Assembly (NCBI RefSeq): GCF_001039355.2
Contig: NW_019776035.1
Span: 537,678 to 601,677, forward strand
Direction of reading: 5' to 3'
From: Lingula anatina
Lineage: Eukaryota; Brachiopoda; Lingulata; Lingulida; Lingulidae
DNA length: 64,000 bases
The position numbers and the translations under genes were made by a program. Shown piece by piece: positions 41,858 to 54,219 of the stretch. The notes under the pieces were generated by a model. That model did not search any database. It worked only from the letters and a program-made list of their open reading frames with translations, and was not told the DNA's origin. The number at the start of each line of letters is the position of its first letter. Position 1 is the first letter of the stretch.

Positions 41858-41908
41858 TGCAAAAAAAGGGCTGTTCTTTACTACCCCCTGAACCCACCTT
41901 GCCTGCGT
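41858..41908. mobile_element. partial relative of MITE A
   Basis: The order GCAAAAAAAGGGC, TGTTCTTTACTACCCCC, TGAACC, CTTGCCTGCG parallels the right half of the element at 23279-23449. It runs directly into a poly(G) tract (about 41908-41929) and has no matching left half, so it looks truncated. Confidence 0.5.
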
Positions 41909-41929
41909 GGGGGGGGGGGGGGGGGGGGG

Positions 41930-44900
41930 TAAGTGCAGATGTACTTGCATAACCCGCTTTGCAATTGCTCTTTGTTAAATGTTCAATGGTCGTGTGCATG
42001 TGTCTTCTCCAAATAAAATGTAAATTATAGATCTATGTGTATTTTGGTACCTGAGCTAAGACATATGCTAACCACTGAAAATAGATAAAGATATTATTAA
42101 ATAGGCAGTTATATACTGCATTAGATATAACGGGCTTTATGTCCTGGCACCCACTCAGTTTCTTCAGTCTTTGAGAATTAATTTAAGCAATGAAAAGCAA
42201 TTTATAACCAGAAAGAACAGCACCCCTCAGGCAAAACACATGCAGAGCTCAACATGACAGACTAACAGTGCATATATCATTGTACTTTGCAGAGATTGAA
42301 GCGATTTTAGGTATCACCTAGCTTCATAGCAGGCTCAAATGTAATCATTTACAGGGCATGTACTTTTAACACACCATTCCAAAATTTGGATTAAATATAC
42401 AGCGTATTAACGATGCAGATCAGGGGCACCACGCGTGTGCGTGTGTAGGCCCTGACGCAGTGAGGAAAGAGGCACTCACACACCACGACTTAAAAAGACA
42501 ACGTCAAAGAGGAAACGCGATGATTCAGTTAAGTCCCGCGGTCGGTTTCTTGGCATCATTTTGAAGGTGCATTGTCAATGAAGGAAACGAAACGATTTGC
42601 CGGTGTCATCCTTTTGCTTGTAAGGTGACAGTGGGGTCGTGGTTGTTTGTAGCGACTTAAACGGTGGGAAATTCTGAGCAAAAAAACAATGTGATGTCTA
42701 CTTTGCGGCTTTGTATTTGGTGAATTTTTTCTCGAGGGAGGTGTTTAAGACCATCAGAAAAGCGTGATGCTTTGATGTATTTTCCGCTAATTGTCTTTCT
42801 CTATAAGCACATCGGTCCCAATGATTGAATGAACCCCAAACAATAGGTCATAAACATCCATGTCGGGTAAAATTTACGTTTTTTCTAACCATTGTTTTTG
42901 GTTGATTCACCGTCCTCATTTTAGTCACATGTGTATAAAAAGAATCGAAAAAAGTTCGGAGCAACATCAAGACACCAATGTTGCATATATCGTTTATCAT
43001 ATAATATCATGAAAAAATCGGGCATATTCGTTGAATATAAAATAACCCCCTCCCTCACAAAACAATAAATGATCGTTCTATATTCAGTTAAATGCAGAAT
43101 GCACATTTCAAAACCATTGATCTTCAAATCCTGTCATCCATTCGTGACGGTGAGAAATGAGGTCTGAAATTTTAAGATTCTCATTCTCAAATTTAACTGA
43201 GAGAGTTCACAGGTCTGCCTATTTGCGCATGTAAAAAAAAGAATCATTATTATTTTGAAAACGATTTCCATCAAATCACGTTGGTTTTACAAGAAGCTGC
43301 GAGTTTTTAAAAACCTTTTCCTCGTTAAAGATATAAATGTCAAGGCACGCTGCTGAACATCTTTGACTCTTAAGGACAGGTGTGATGTCGAAATGATCAT
43401 TAAACAGTTTGTTAAGTTTATTACGCGCAGACGACCCTTCAGTCTTCCCTCACTTTAAACGGCGTTGGCTCCACAATATAACGGATACACACGCGGTCGT
43501 TAACGTCTTCAACACAGTACCGAGGGTGTGCCAGAGTTTTTTTGCCTGTGACTTTTATGTATCGTCTGCTGCCTTTCATTTATCGTTAATTTTGTTTAAA
43601 TAACGGACGGAAAAGGACGATTTTCAACGCTAACCGATCACTCTCTTGCCCGTTCTCCTTCGTTTACTCTCTATTATTTTTTGTCTATTTCTTCGCCTCG
43701 AGGAGCACGGAGTTTGAATGACAGAACCATGCGATGAACTTCTGAGTTACTACTGTACAGTAATCCTATGTGTATGAAAAGAGACAGTTACCAATGAATT
43801 ATCAGAATAATTTTCAGGCTGATCTAACTTGCTCACTTCTACTATTTCTCATCGTTTTAATCTGTAATAATATTGCAAATGAAATTGCATGAAAACCAAT
43901 TAATCTATTACATCTATCACTTATGTTTTACTCTTTTTTTTTTTTTTTTTTTTTTTTTGTGAAGGTGCTGATCACAAAGAGAAAAACACCGCCGGCAACG
44001 GAAACGAGAAAATCCCTTGGCATCGAGAGAAGAAAGACCGATCGAAATTGTCTGCGGTGAAAGCGGTGAATTCATGAAGTCAGATATATTAATTCACTCT
44101 TAGTAGCCTCTGGTCAGTTCGCTCGACCGTTTTCCAGATGTGGTGAAAGAGTCTGGTAAAACTGTCAATAAAAGTCGCCCCTGGCTACTTGAAAAGATTT
44201 GAGAAATAAACTGACCGTCCAGGTGGTATACTGGTGAAATGTGCATAGTGAAAATCTGGGAAGAACGTTTTTTCATACATTAGTCTTTCTGTAAAGACAC
44301 TTTTGATGCAATGCGTCTATACGAAACGAAACGATGACATAATGTCACTTGCTGCCAACTGTACATATTTTGTATTACTTCTTTTGTTTTCATGGCTTAT
44401 TTTTTTTCTCTTTGTTAATAACATGCCGAGGAATAAAGCTACATACCTTCGTTTTTGTACAGTATTTTTTCCTTAATATAAAAAAGGACAAAAGACATGT
44501 TTCTGCTGAAAATACGGGAAAAGGGTGAATGGGGAACAGACCAGAAGGATACGATGTAGGATAAAGCAATTCTGACTAAATCAGTCCTGACTACACTCAA
44601 AATGATGAAGCATAAAAATATGACTTTTGTTATATTGATAATTGCTGCTGAAATTAAAAAATAAATAGTAATGATAAAACGTAATAGTAACACGGACCAA
44701 AGACATATTTGATCATATTTTCATCTCAAGGTGTCATGAAAGATAATTAGCCGGAAATGCAGATATAACGTTAACACAACAGTAATATCATTGAATTAAA
44801 CCCCGACAAATCTCCTTTCTTAGACTAGGATCCGTCTACCTCGTGTATTTACCTAGTTTATCAGTGAACAGAACAAAAACACCTTACTTATTTCTTGATC

Positions 44901-47273
44901 CTTTGAAGCAGTCTTGAACGCACGCGCGGGATATCTACATCTCATCTAGATCATCTACAAGAGATTTAAAGTCAACAGATCAACAGCGGTCGAAATCACT
45001 AAAAATAAACTCTCGGAAATGTCTGCAAGTGGCTGTGAATTAGACGTCTCGTGGTCAGCCAGATACGTAACCAGAGCTGGACTGGTAGTGACTCTTATCG
45101 GTGTATGATACCGATTTACCGGTAACCGCTAATACTGACAAATAAACAAGTTGAAGTAGGAAACCTCTTGTCCGTTCTGACTAATTGGAGATGTTCTTCA
45201 ACAGTATATTTAAGATATTTGTAACCTTCAATCAGTGTAGTGGCGTAGCTTTTATTGAAAAACTATAATATGCATCATTGTTTGGAAGTTGTTCTCTCTC
45301 TCTTTCTCTCTCTGAAAGTTCATGGGTGTTAAAGTAAAAGTGATACAAACATAACAAAATTATTTCAGCAGCAGCAGGCTTAGAAGAAATAATATGAGTT
45401 TAAAAACAAACGTAAAATACATGCATATATGATGGTATATATAAATACAAAGAGAAACGAAGGAGAAATAAACATGATCTGACTACAGAAACTCTCAGTT
45501 TTAAGACAAACATAAAATTCGGTTCCAGCTCTCTGTTGTTATTTCAAATTCACAAACTTGATTTAATGTTTCCTTTTTCTGATTTATCACCCAGCCGAAT
45601 GATTAACCCAGCAAAATGGCGGCTGTGAAGGTATTTTGTTCCGTTGCCAGTCGGATTGCCAATGAGGCGCAACCGTTACCACTTGTCCCGTAGTCATTAC
45701 AGCCATTTTAGCAAAACATAACACCCGTTATGTCGCTCATGCAGAAACTAACATACATTTAGAATTCCTCGCAGCGACAGTTGTTGTACCGTGGTGGAGG
45801 GATATGGGGAAGCAACTGGGCGAAATGGACCTGTTTTTGACATAAATACCTGGCAAGATTGAGCAGGTTATGGAAGATTAACCTGATAAACTTGAGGAAG
45901 TGGACCCAATACATTTTCAATATATGTGTATGTGCATATATTTGGGCGTTAGTGCAAAAGTGCTCCTTTCTTAAATGCCTCACCTATTACTTAACGTTTC
46001 TTCTAGGAGCCGCTTACCAAAAACGTAAAAAAAAAAAAAAAACAATGCACCATTAACATAAGGCATCCTATTGCACAACGCCACCAAAAGTTTGTCGTTT
46101 TAGTGGTCTCTCCAGTTGGTTATGGATTCTGCTATCACTCGATTTCGATTTTTTTACACGTGAAATTCATTAATCTTTCAAGTTTGATTATTTAAATGGT
46201 ATCAGTATAGTATTTTTTTCAAAAATATTCTATCAACTGTCTTTTTCACGTCAAACAAAATCAATCATCAACAATTTTATGTCCATGAAAATTATTTGCG
46301 AAGTTTTTTTGAGGGTTTGGTGAGGTATGGGGGTGAAACAAAGAAAAATGGCCATTTTATTATTTCTCTCTTTCCCTAAGCGCGAAATATTGGTACAATT
46401 TATTAAGGGAATCTTCGTTTACAAATGAAAATAGTGAACAATGGATGGAAAACTCTCTGTGACTTTAGCTACCATCTGATATTTATAATGCGATGAGAAA
46501 TGAAAAATATATAAGAGAAAAGAAAAAATTGAAAGGAATAGAAGAGGAGTTGATTTTAGATACCATACTGACAATTTCGTTACGTATTGCAATATAAACT
46601 AATGAGGCATGACTTATTGATAAAATACTGAGCTTGGTATTATCATTGTACGTCCTATAATATCAAAGGAACCAAATATAATTTTTTTGCAAACTTTAAT
46701 TTTTGCAACCACTTTTTTTCTCAACCGAGATAGTAGAAATTTATTTGGGAGTGCTATGTATTTGGAACCGATCAAAGCAAGAAAGGAAGAGTGCATCGTT
46801 AAATTGAGATTCATTTCCCATGGACTTCTATCATTTTTAACAAATTGGCTATGACGGCAGACAGGTACGTTCTAAGCTCTACCTATCTCTACCTTTCCCA
46901 CGATCGGCAATTAGCAGTGGATGCTTGAGTACGAAAGAAAGCGTAGTTTTGCCCGGGAGAATCTTCACCAAGACGCTTCAATCATCCGCCATGTTTTCAA
47001 TCAGATCTCGCAAGTGTCCGCCTCGCGTATGACCTCACCTCATTTCGCCCGTCACGTGCGGACACCTATGGATATCTGTAAAAATATCCTGCTTCAAAAA
47101 CTTCCACGCCGGAAACGGAGAGCGTCCGCAGGTTCAAACACGAAAGGAAATCTCCGAAATTTCTTAGCAATCGTAATTTTGGATGATTGCAGTTGGAAAA
47201 AGATCGGGACCTGTGGTTAGAAGGCGGTAATGGGAGATTGCGCAGCTCTTCTTTCAAACCAGTACAGGAGAAA
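41930..47273. other. intergenic, no supported gene
   Basis: Non-coding, with a poly(T) of about 26 at 43933-43958 and an inverted ATCGGT/ACCGAT near 45097-45115. The frame at 46921-47220 has no recognisable domain or splice support. Confidence 0.55.
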
Positions 47274-47298
47274 TTTTGGCAGGTATCGCCTGCCAAAA
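47274..47298. repeat. perfect 10-bp inverted repeat with 5-base centre
   Basis: TTTTGGCAGG (47274-47283), centre TATCG, then CCTGCCAAAA (47289-47298). It could be a dimer-type protein-binding site or a small hairpin. Confidence 0.85.
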
Positions 47299-47599
47299 CT
47301 GTGTGGGCATGAAAGGTTTGATTTTGGCCTCTCTGTAATTGAAGTTTTAAACCATTTATGTAAAAATATATAATAAAATAGCGCTATTGTTGTAGATGAT
47401 TCATTTATGACGCCCTAGAAAATTTTATCTTTTTAAACATATCCCCATTTACACTGACCGTGCGAAATCGTCATTTATTGAAGATACTTACTGTGCAGAG
47501 TATCTCATACCCCTTTTTTCTTCCGTTTTGGCAGGTCTTACTTTTAAACTCTTTTATTTTACTTTCTTTTCCCCCTTTTGTGTGTTTTTAAAAGTTCGT

Positions 47600-47634
<35 letters not shown>

Positions 47635-48954
47635 GAGGAGCCCAACATGTCATTTTATGGCAGGTGAAGGGGGCGATAAATACATAAAAACCAGAGGTGT
47701 GCGAACATAACCATCAGCATTGGCGGCTGAAATTCTGACACTTACAGTTTTAAACAGGTTGAACTAAGAGAAAACGAGCACGTGTATTCTTCTCAAGGCG
47801 AGGGATAGACGAGGCACGGAGAGCCAACAGAGAGAAAACAATACGATCGTCCGTATCACATTTCGAAGATTTCACGACTCATTAATTTCTTTGAAAAGCC
47901 TCGCGTGTCTTTTGGGCCCCTTTGAGCTCGTGATGATCGTTAAATGTTTCTAAACAATCGCTTTCGGTCCCTCTTGTTGTCAGGGGACTTCGTTTCGTGA
48001 TCATTCTCCGACCATATGTTTTTATGCCGTAATTAACCTGTCGAAAAAACGCAGGTGTTTTACTCAATCAATGACGGCGCGTGGCCGGGAGACATAGAGT
48101 TTTTAGAAATCCTTGAGTTTTACCGTTCACTCTTGTCGTCATTTTGCCATCCACTTCTTTTTAATTATTTGGCTATTTAAAACTGATTTTGCCCCGAAGC
48201 TTTGTTGTTGCAAGCATACCTGCGCTTTAAATCTTGGACAAAAACAATGTCATGTAATATGTCATGTGAGCAAGACACAAATTAATTGACGTGGTCGAAT
48301 CAGCCGCCGCAACGGAGGCAAGCCTCTGTCTGAAGGTGCCTCTCATCACACCAAACGAATTACGGTTAACCACTGAAAACTTTTTAAAGCTCATCAACAT
48401 TTAAAGTCGAAATTGGTGAGTTTTTTTGTTTAGGGAGAGCCAAAGAGTGTTGATTGGCCCCTCGAGCGTCCCATTTTTTTGCGTCAGGGATTTTATTTGT
48501 CAAATATCGTGCAACCAATTTTATCTGGTTTCCGGTCCCGACGAATACAGTCTACCTCAACTGATGACATGTAGTTATTACAGTGCAACTATTAAAAATT
48601 TGGGTGGAAGAGATAAGTTTTTAAAACTTTTTAGAACTGTCTGTCTCCTATTCACTGCTTCTATGATAACAGCATACTTAAAGCAAGGAATTACATAGTA
48701 TATATTCTTTGCTTAAGGCATCAAACAGGACGGTTTGCGAAACACTTCACGGACTGCCAACAGCAGTGTGCTCCACATTATTGTAATCATGCCATCTTAA
48801 GTGTAAAATATCAAAAAAGGGGGTTTAGTTTTTGTCACTTGTATGCGACCCACTCAATGAATGTGGCAAGCATTGTAAAAATTCTCAGTATTTGATGAAT
48901 GAAAATCAGAAAGAGAAACAAACACTTTTAAGCGTTTTATCTATCTATCTATCT

Positions 48955-48988
<34 letters not shown>

Positions 48989-51879
48989 TAGCAACGATCT
49001 GCATAATATGTTACTTTGCTGTTCATCATCATTTTTCATTGCTTTAACTCATGTTCTTCGATCATCTTAAACGTTCCACCCCGTAAAATATGTTGCAGGA
49101 ATGTTATTTAAAGGATGATAAAAATGTTACATAGATGTAACGTAACGAGCCATGTAATTAGTCGACTTAATCACCTCATTATCGGCTCATTAAGCCTTCC
49201 ACGTGCGCGCTACACTGGGCGGGTGCTGGAGAAAAACAGTTATTTATCTTCATTATAGGTGAGATTCTTCATCTTGCAAGTCAGAAGTTGAAACGATTAT
49301 TAAAACAACATCAGTGAAAAATCTCTTAAAAAAAAAAAAAAATCCACACAATATATGTCACTAATAACGGGCGGAATGAAAGTGACAACTTGCCAAATGA
49401 AATGCTACGCCTACATGTATTACTTCTTTAATTTCATTGAGTGTGGAATTAGACGTTCATGCAATTTATTATTATACAGAATGCTTATGTCGATAGTTGT
49501 CATAAACGTTATAAATTTCTGGTGCTAAGAATAAACCCTACTGAAGATTTTATTCATTAAAAAATTAACTGAGACAAATAAATTTTCAGAATTGCACAGG
49601 CTTTAATTTACATAATAGAGGATACACAGAAAAGTGAAATACAATATTAGAATTGTTTCCCATGCTCTCAAAGCAAGACATGCGTAGAAATGATAGAGTG
49701 ATGTTTACATGAAGTGACACATTTTGAGTCCTCGGGTAAAAACGTCTTAAAAGTCTATCTATCAACTGGAATAAAATAAAGGGCCAGGACGCGGCAAAGG
49801 TGTCCCCGTAAGCCATTTGAAATAGAATGAGTTTACGTACAAAAAAACCGTTGTAGATCGATGTCACGTATGTAAACGCTTGATTGCAACCTTCCTCATG
49901 ATATCATACTAAAACCATGTCAGTTTGCTCGTCGTGTTTAGCTTTGGGACTGGCATAACTTAGGGGATACATAGGTGGAAATGGTGGGTGGGTGGGTGAG
50001 GGGGGGGGGGGCGCGTCTTAAACTGCGCATAGAAGTAGGCCTAAAACGGCTGTAACAAGAAAGTTTTGAATGTGGTTTTATACAAAGTAAGTGAACATGC
50101 CTATCCCATCTAAAGCAATCTTTTAGACCCAGGGGTGGAAAGGCATTACTGTAATAAAGGCCTAGGACTACCACAGTCTCTTTGCAATTATTCGTTCTCT
50201 CTAATTAACATGCACAGCAGATATTTAGAAATTGCGCCAAAATATAGGGGGTTCACAAATGTTAAGGGAAATTTTATTTTGTGATCTTGTTCACATAAAC
50301 ATTTACTTAAAATGCATAAGGTCTAAAATATGGTGACAAACAAGTTGCCTGGTTAAAAAGAAGTTCGTTTCAGGATCAGGGAGGGGGCTAATTAAATCTC
50401 CAGCTGCATTTCACGGGGTTATAATGTATCTCGGTTGCTACGTTTAAAGATGGACTCAGTCAACAAAATCACTTGCTCATCGAACACCAATCAAAGAGCT
50501 TGTCTAGCGGACACAGCAAAACATTAAAATGTGCCTCAGATGATTTTGATGCGGAAGGGCTTTTGGTGCACGTCGGTCATATCCGATGCGGTTGTTGAGA
50601 CAGGGGTTAGTCGTTCTTTCATCTAGCATTTGTCCAAAATAACGTGGTGGTTGTCATGCCGTTTGGATTGGAAATTGTCAGTTCAGGTGACAATTCTCCA
50701 AGCATTTTTAAAATGAGCTTGTTTGTCCTTCGTTCTATAGGCTTCTCTCTTTTACTCAAATAATAAAAGCCCAAGAAGTCCCCTATTCATTCTTTATTAA
50801 GAACGGTTCGTCTTGAAGATAAATACTTAGTATCGGAGTTGAGCAGACTGTCCTTTCTTATGACCTTTGCCTTGGAAGCATGTGGGTTGAAACTTAAATG
50901 TTGCATCGACGAAATCAGGTGTAATATTTAAGAAGACTTTGAGTTTTTACTTATAATTTTAATGGTGCATGTAGAAGCAAACCTGCTGGTGGAAGGGACA
51001 GGGGCACAGGTGCAAACAAGGTAATATGTACTCTTACTAAGCGGGCCTTACCCGCCCGGTAACTCGCATACAGTGGCCGCGGTACTCCGCTTAGCACGCG
51101 ATCTGTTTGGAGGGCGAGCCAGGTTATGTGTTGATGTAACCAGTCGCATTTTAAGTTCAAAATATACTACATTGAATCACATTTGATTGATGTGACAACT
51201 TATAGTTACATTGTTTAGGTATTTCACTACACAGATGTACGGCTGCACAAGGGAATGTACTGCATACTGAATTATAATGTGTTGTGGGGGTTTCAGGTTT
51301 AATAAAAAGGCCTCCCACAGTGACATGCTCTGGTCATTCCTTTCACTGTACCATCGGTTGATCACCTGTGCATTTGCAGGAAATTTGCAAGGCCAAATTT
51401 CAAAAAAGCTGAGCTGCAGTTTTTCTGTATATCTCTTCTGTGCTCCTGGGGATAGTCTTTCCTCATACTGTTACGCTGTTGTGAAGGAAAAAGTTGTTTA
51501 AATGTAGCAAAACACACTGTTTTTGATAAGCAATTTTTTTAAACTGTCCATTACAAACTATGGGGAAAACTGGCAGTCGTATGGCTTGTGTCCCCCAAAC
51601 ATTGTGCTTGACAGTGCTCAGCCCACTTTTTATATCATGCTGACTTATAGAATGCAAGTGCTTTCAAGTTGCAGTGCCTGGCCAACTAAGGCACATGCTG
51701 TGAGTGAGTGTGCTTAAGTTTGGGCCTTTAAAGTATGCACTACTTCTATTAGCAGCACCAAATTACCAGAAACCATTGTTAAACTCTCTATTCAATTGAT
51801 GCAAGGACTGGGAAAAAGAGGACCTTATCGAGGGTGCTACAAGTGTATGCAAGAAAGTCCTGCAAGCATAATGTCTTTA

Positions 51880-51881
<2 letters not shown>
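47299..51881. other. intergenic and 5' flank of ACSF3
   Basis: Non-coding, with (TTTA)n at 47598-47633, (CTAT)n(GA)n at about 48939-48986, and a G-rich tract at about 49985-50011 with four or more G-runs. A CpG-rich patch at 51036-51094 is bounded by the inverted pair CTAAGCGG/CCGCTTAG and may belong to the ACSF3 promoter region, but no start site could be fixed. Confidence 0.5.
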
Positions 51882-51949
<68 letters not shown>

Positions 51950-51950
51950 A
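51882..51950. repeat. (GT)n microsatellite, about 34 units
   Basis: A GT run with one GC interruption, about 100 bases before the first ACSF3 coding exon. Confidence 0.95.
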
Positions 51951-52053
51951 TACTGATAGTACTCATAGTATTTAGTCAGTGTCTTATTTAATAAATTTAG
52001 CATTTCTTACCCATTTCAGATTTCTATAGGCAGTTACCATATAAAAAGTCATT

Positions 52054-52824
52054 ATGTGGAAGTGGAATTTGGGTGTGAGCCACCATGTAGGCTCATTTTC
52101 CCATGGGATGATCCAGCAGAAAATAAGCAATAAGGTCCATTACAGACAGTTTGGAATTTTACTGAACAGTTTGTCTTCCTGCTGCCATGTACAAGGTTCT
52201 GCAAATAGCAGGCAGAGTTGTCTAAGATTAACCTCATGGCATGCCATGTGTGCTGTACAATTCTCTAATGCTGGCATGAGATCTCACCTGGCATGCTACA
52301 GCAGCAGTGCCAAGAAGTCAATGCATCCGGATGTGATAACAGCACTTTGTGAGTATGAAGATAGGACAGCAATCCAGGATGTCCATGGAGAACACACCTA
52401 TCTGAACTTGTACAACAGGAGTCTTGCTCTCCAATCAAAAATTTTAAAAACCACCAGTAACAGGAGTTTGAAAGAAGCCAGGGTTGCATTTCTGTGCCCC
52501 AATGACATATCTTATGTAGTGACCTTGTATGCAATCTGGCTGTCAGGTGGAGTCGCTGTGCCTCTTTCCAAGACACACCCAGCCCCTGAGCTGGAGTATT
52601 TTATCCAAGACTCTGAAAGCTCTCTTGTTATCACAACAGAAGCACTGGAGGACAAGATTAAGCCAGTCGCTGAACAATATTCTATTTCTTGTTTAACATT
52701 AGAAGATGGGGATTTTTTAGGTGAAACGGAACCTGATATAAAAAAGAAGGGTTTGGTCAAGAAAGATATACTCAGGAGGAGAGCTTTAATGATATACACA
52801 AGTGGTACTACAGGTAGACCAAAG
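52054..52824 (+). CDS. ACSF3: ACSF3 first coding exon (targeting region to phosphate loop)
   Basis: 257 codons ending at TSGTTGRPK and a GTAATG donor, phase 0. In-frame stops lie just upstream (TAA at 52042), so the ATG at 52054 is the first possible. An acceptor-like CTTACCCATTTCAG ends at 52019, suggesting an earlier non-coding exon. The extension before the conserved [20 protein letters not shown] block is Ser/Cys/His-rich with few acidic residues. An internal Met may be the true start. Confidence 0.85.
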
Positions 52825-54181
52825 GTAATGTTAACCAGCTGTTTGAACATTCTTTTACACAATGAAACTACCTCTCACAGAAGTTGTTCAATGTCATAAT
52901 TATTTATACTAGCGGGACTTCTCTATCAGGAACTATCAAACGGTTAGATATGAATAAACAATACCTTTCTGTGGCAAGGTGATTCTATTAATTATATTCA
53001 TACCACCAGACTGTTTTTAAGACTAGTCTTTGGAGTATTTGTTTTTACCAAAATGTTTATAATTTTGTCTTGTCAATCCTTTTTACCCTTCAAATTTATT
53101 TAAGATGTACACATTAAGTTTTTTTTTATTTTTATTTTATTTTTATTTTTTTATAAATATGAACTAATCAAATGATTAAAATTGATCATCTTCCTTCTTC
53201 ATTTCCTTAACCTACCAGTACTGATTGTATACACCATTACTTCAGGGAGTCGTCCATACATTTGGTAGCCTCCACTCTCAGATGAAAGACATGATACGGG
53301 CTTGGGAATGGACAGAAAACGACTGCGTGTTACACGTGCTACCCCTCCATCACGTGCATGGAATCGTCAACGTCCTCATGACACCACTTTTCTGTGGAGC
53401 AACTTGCTACATGCTGCCTGAGTTTAATGCCAGAAATGTAGGTTGTTGTTTTTTTTTCTTATGGGGTGTACAATGTTTCTTTCTTTCTCTCCTTCTCTCA
53501 CTCCCTCCACCGCCTCCTCCCTCTCTCTCTCTCTCTTTTATGTGTTTGCATGTGGTAGGTTGACTGGTTGAATGGGTAAATAACCAGTTTTTAAGCTGAA
53601 TGGTGTTTCTTAAAAATACTTTCAGCTATCCTTTAGAATATTTAGTGAATTAACTGATGTAGGACTAATTTTCACATTTGCAACTTGTAGCCTCCCCTTT
53701 GGATTTGATAGCCTCTTTCACTCACATGAAACATGACAACAATCAAAACCAAGGACCAAATCATTGATATAAGTGTGCAGTTGTCATTTTAAGTGAAGTT
53801 CTCTGGCATTTGACAGGTTTGGAAGTGCCTCATGAGCTCGGTGCCCATTGGAGGCAATCGTGTCAACATGTTTATGGCAGTACCCACCATATATGCCAAG
53901 CTGATAGAGGAGTATGAAGAAGCAGATTATAGCAGTTTCATAACGGATGCCATTAAAACTGTGTGTTCCTCCTGTATAAGGTAGGTTGATGCATGGGGCC
54001 TGTTTTACCAAACTTTACCCAGAAAATTGGTCTAAACATTTGAATGAAAATTTCAGTCTTCTGTTAATTTAAGATAAATATTAAGAATTAGTTATGGGTA
54101 AAATGTTGCGCTCGTTTAAAAACAAGAAAGAAATTTGGTAATATTATAGAAAAAATGCTTCGTTTAAAGTGAATTGCTATG

Positions 54182-54219
<38 letters not shown>

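Noticed and set aside
46921-47220. 99-codon basic open frame on +
   Set aside because: Arg/Lys-rich but without any domain; a similar-sized frame overlaps on the other strand, and there is no splice support.
51788-52003. His/Thr repeat frame on -
   Set aside because: Translation of the GT/CA microsatellite.
52265-52862. Frames of 103 and 116 codons antisense to ACSF3 exon 1
   Set aside because: Antisense shadows of the conserved ACSF3 coding exon.
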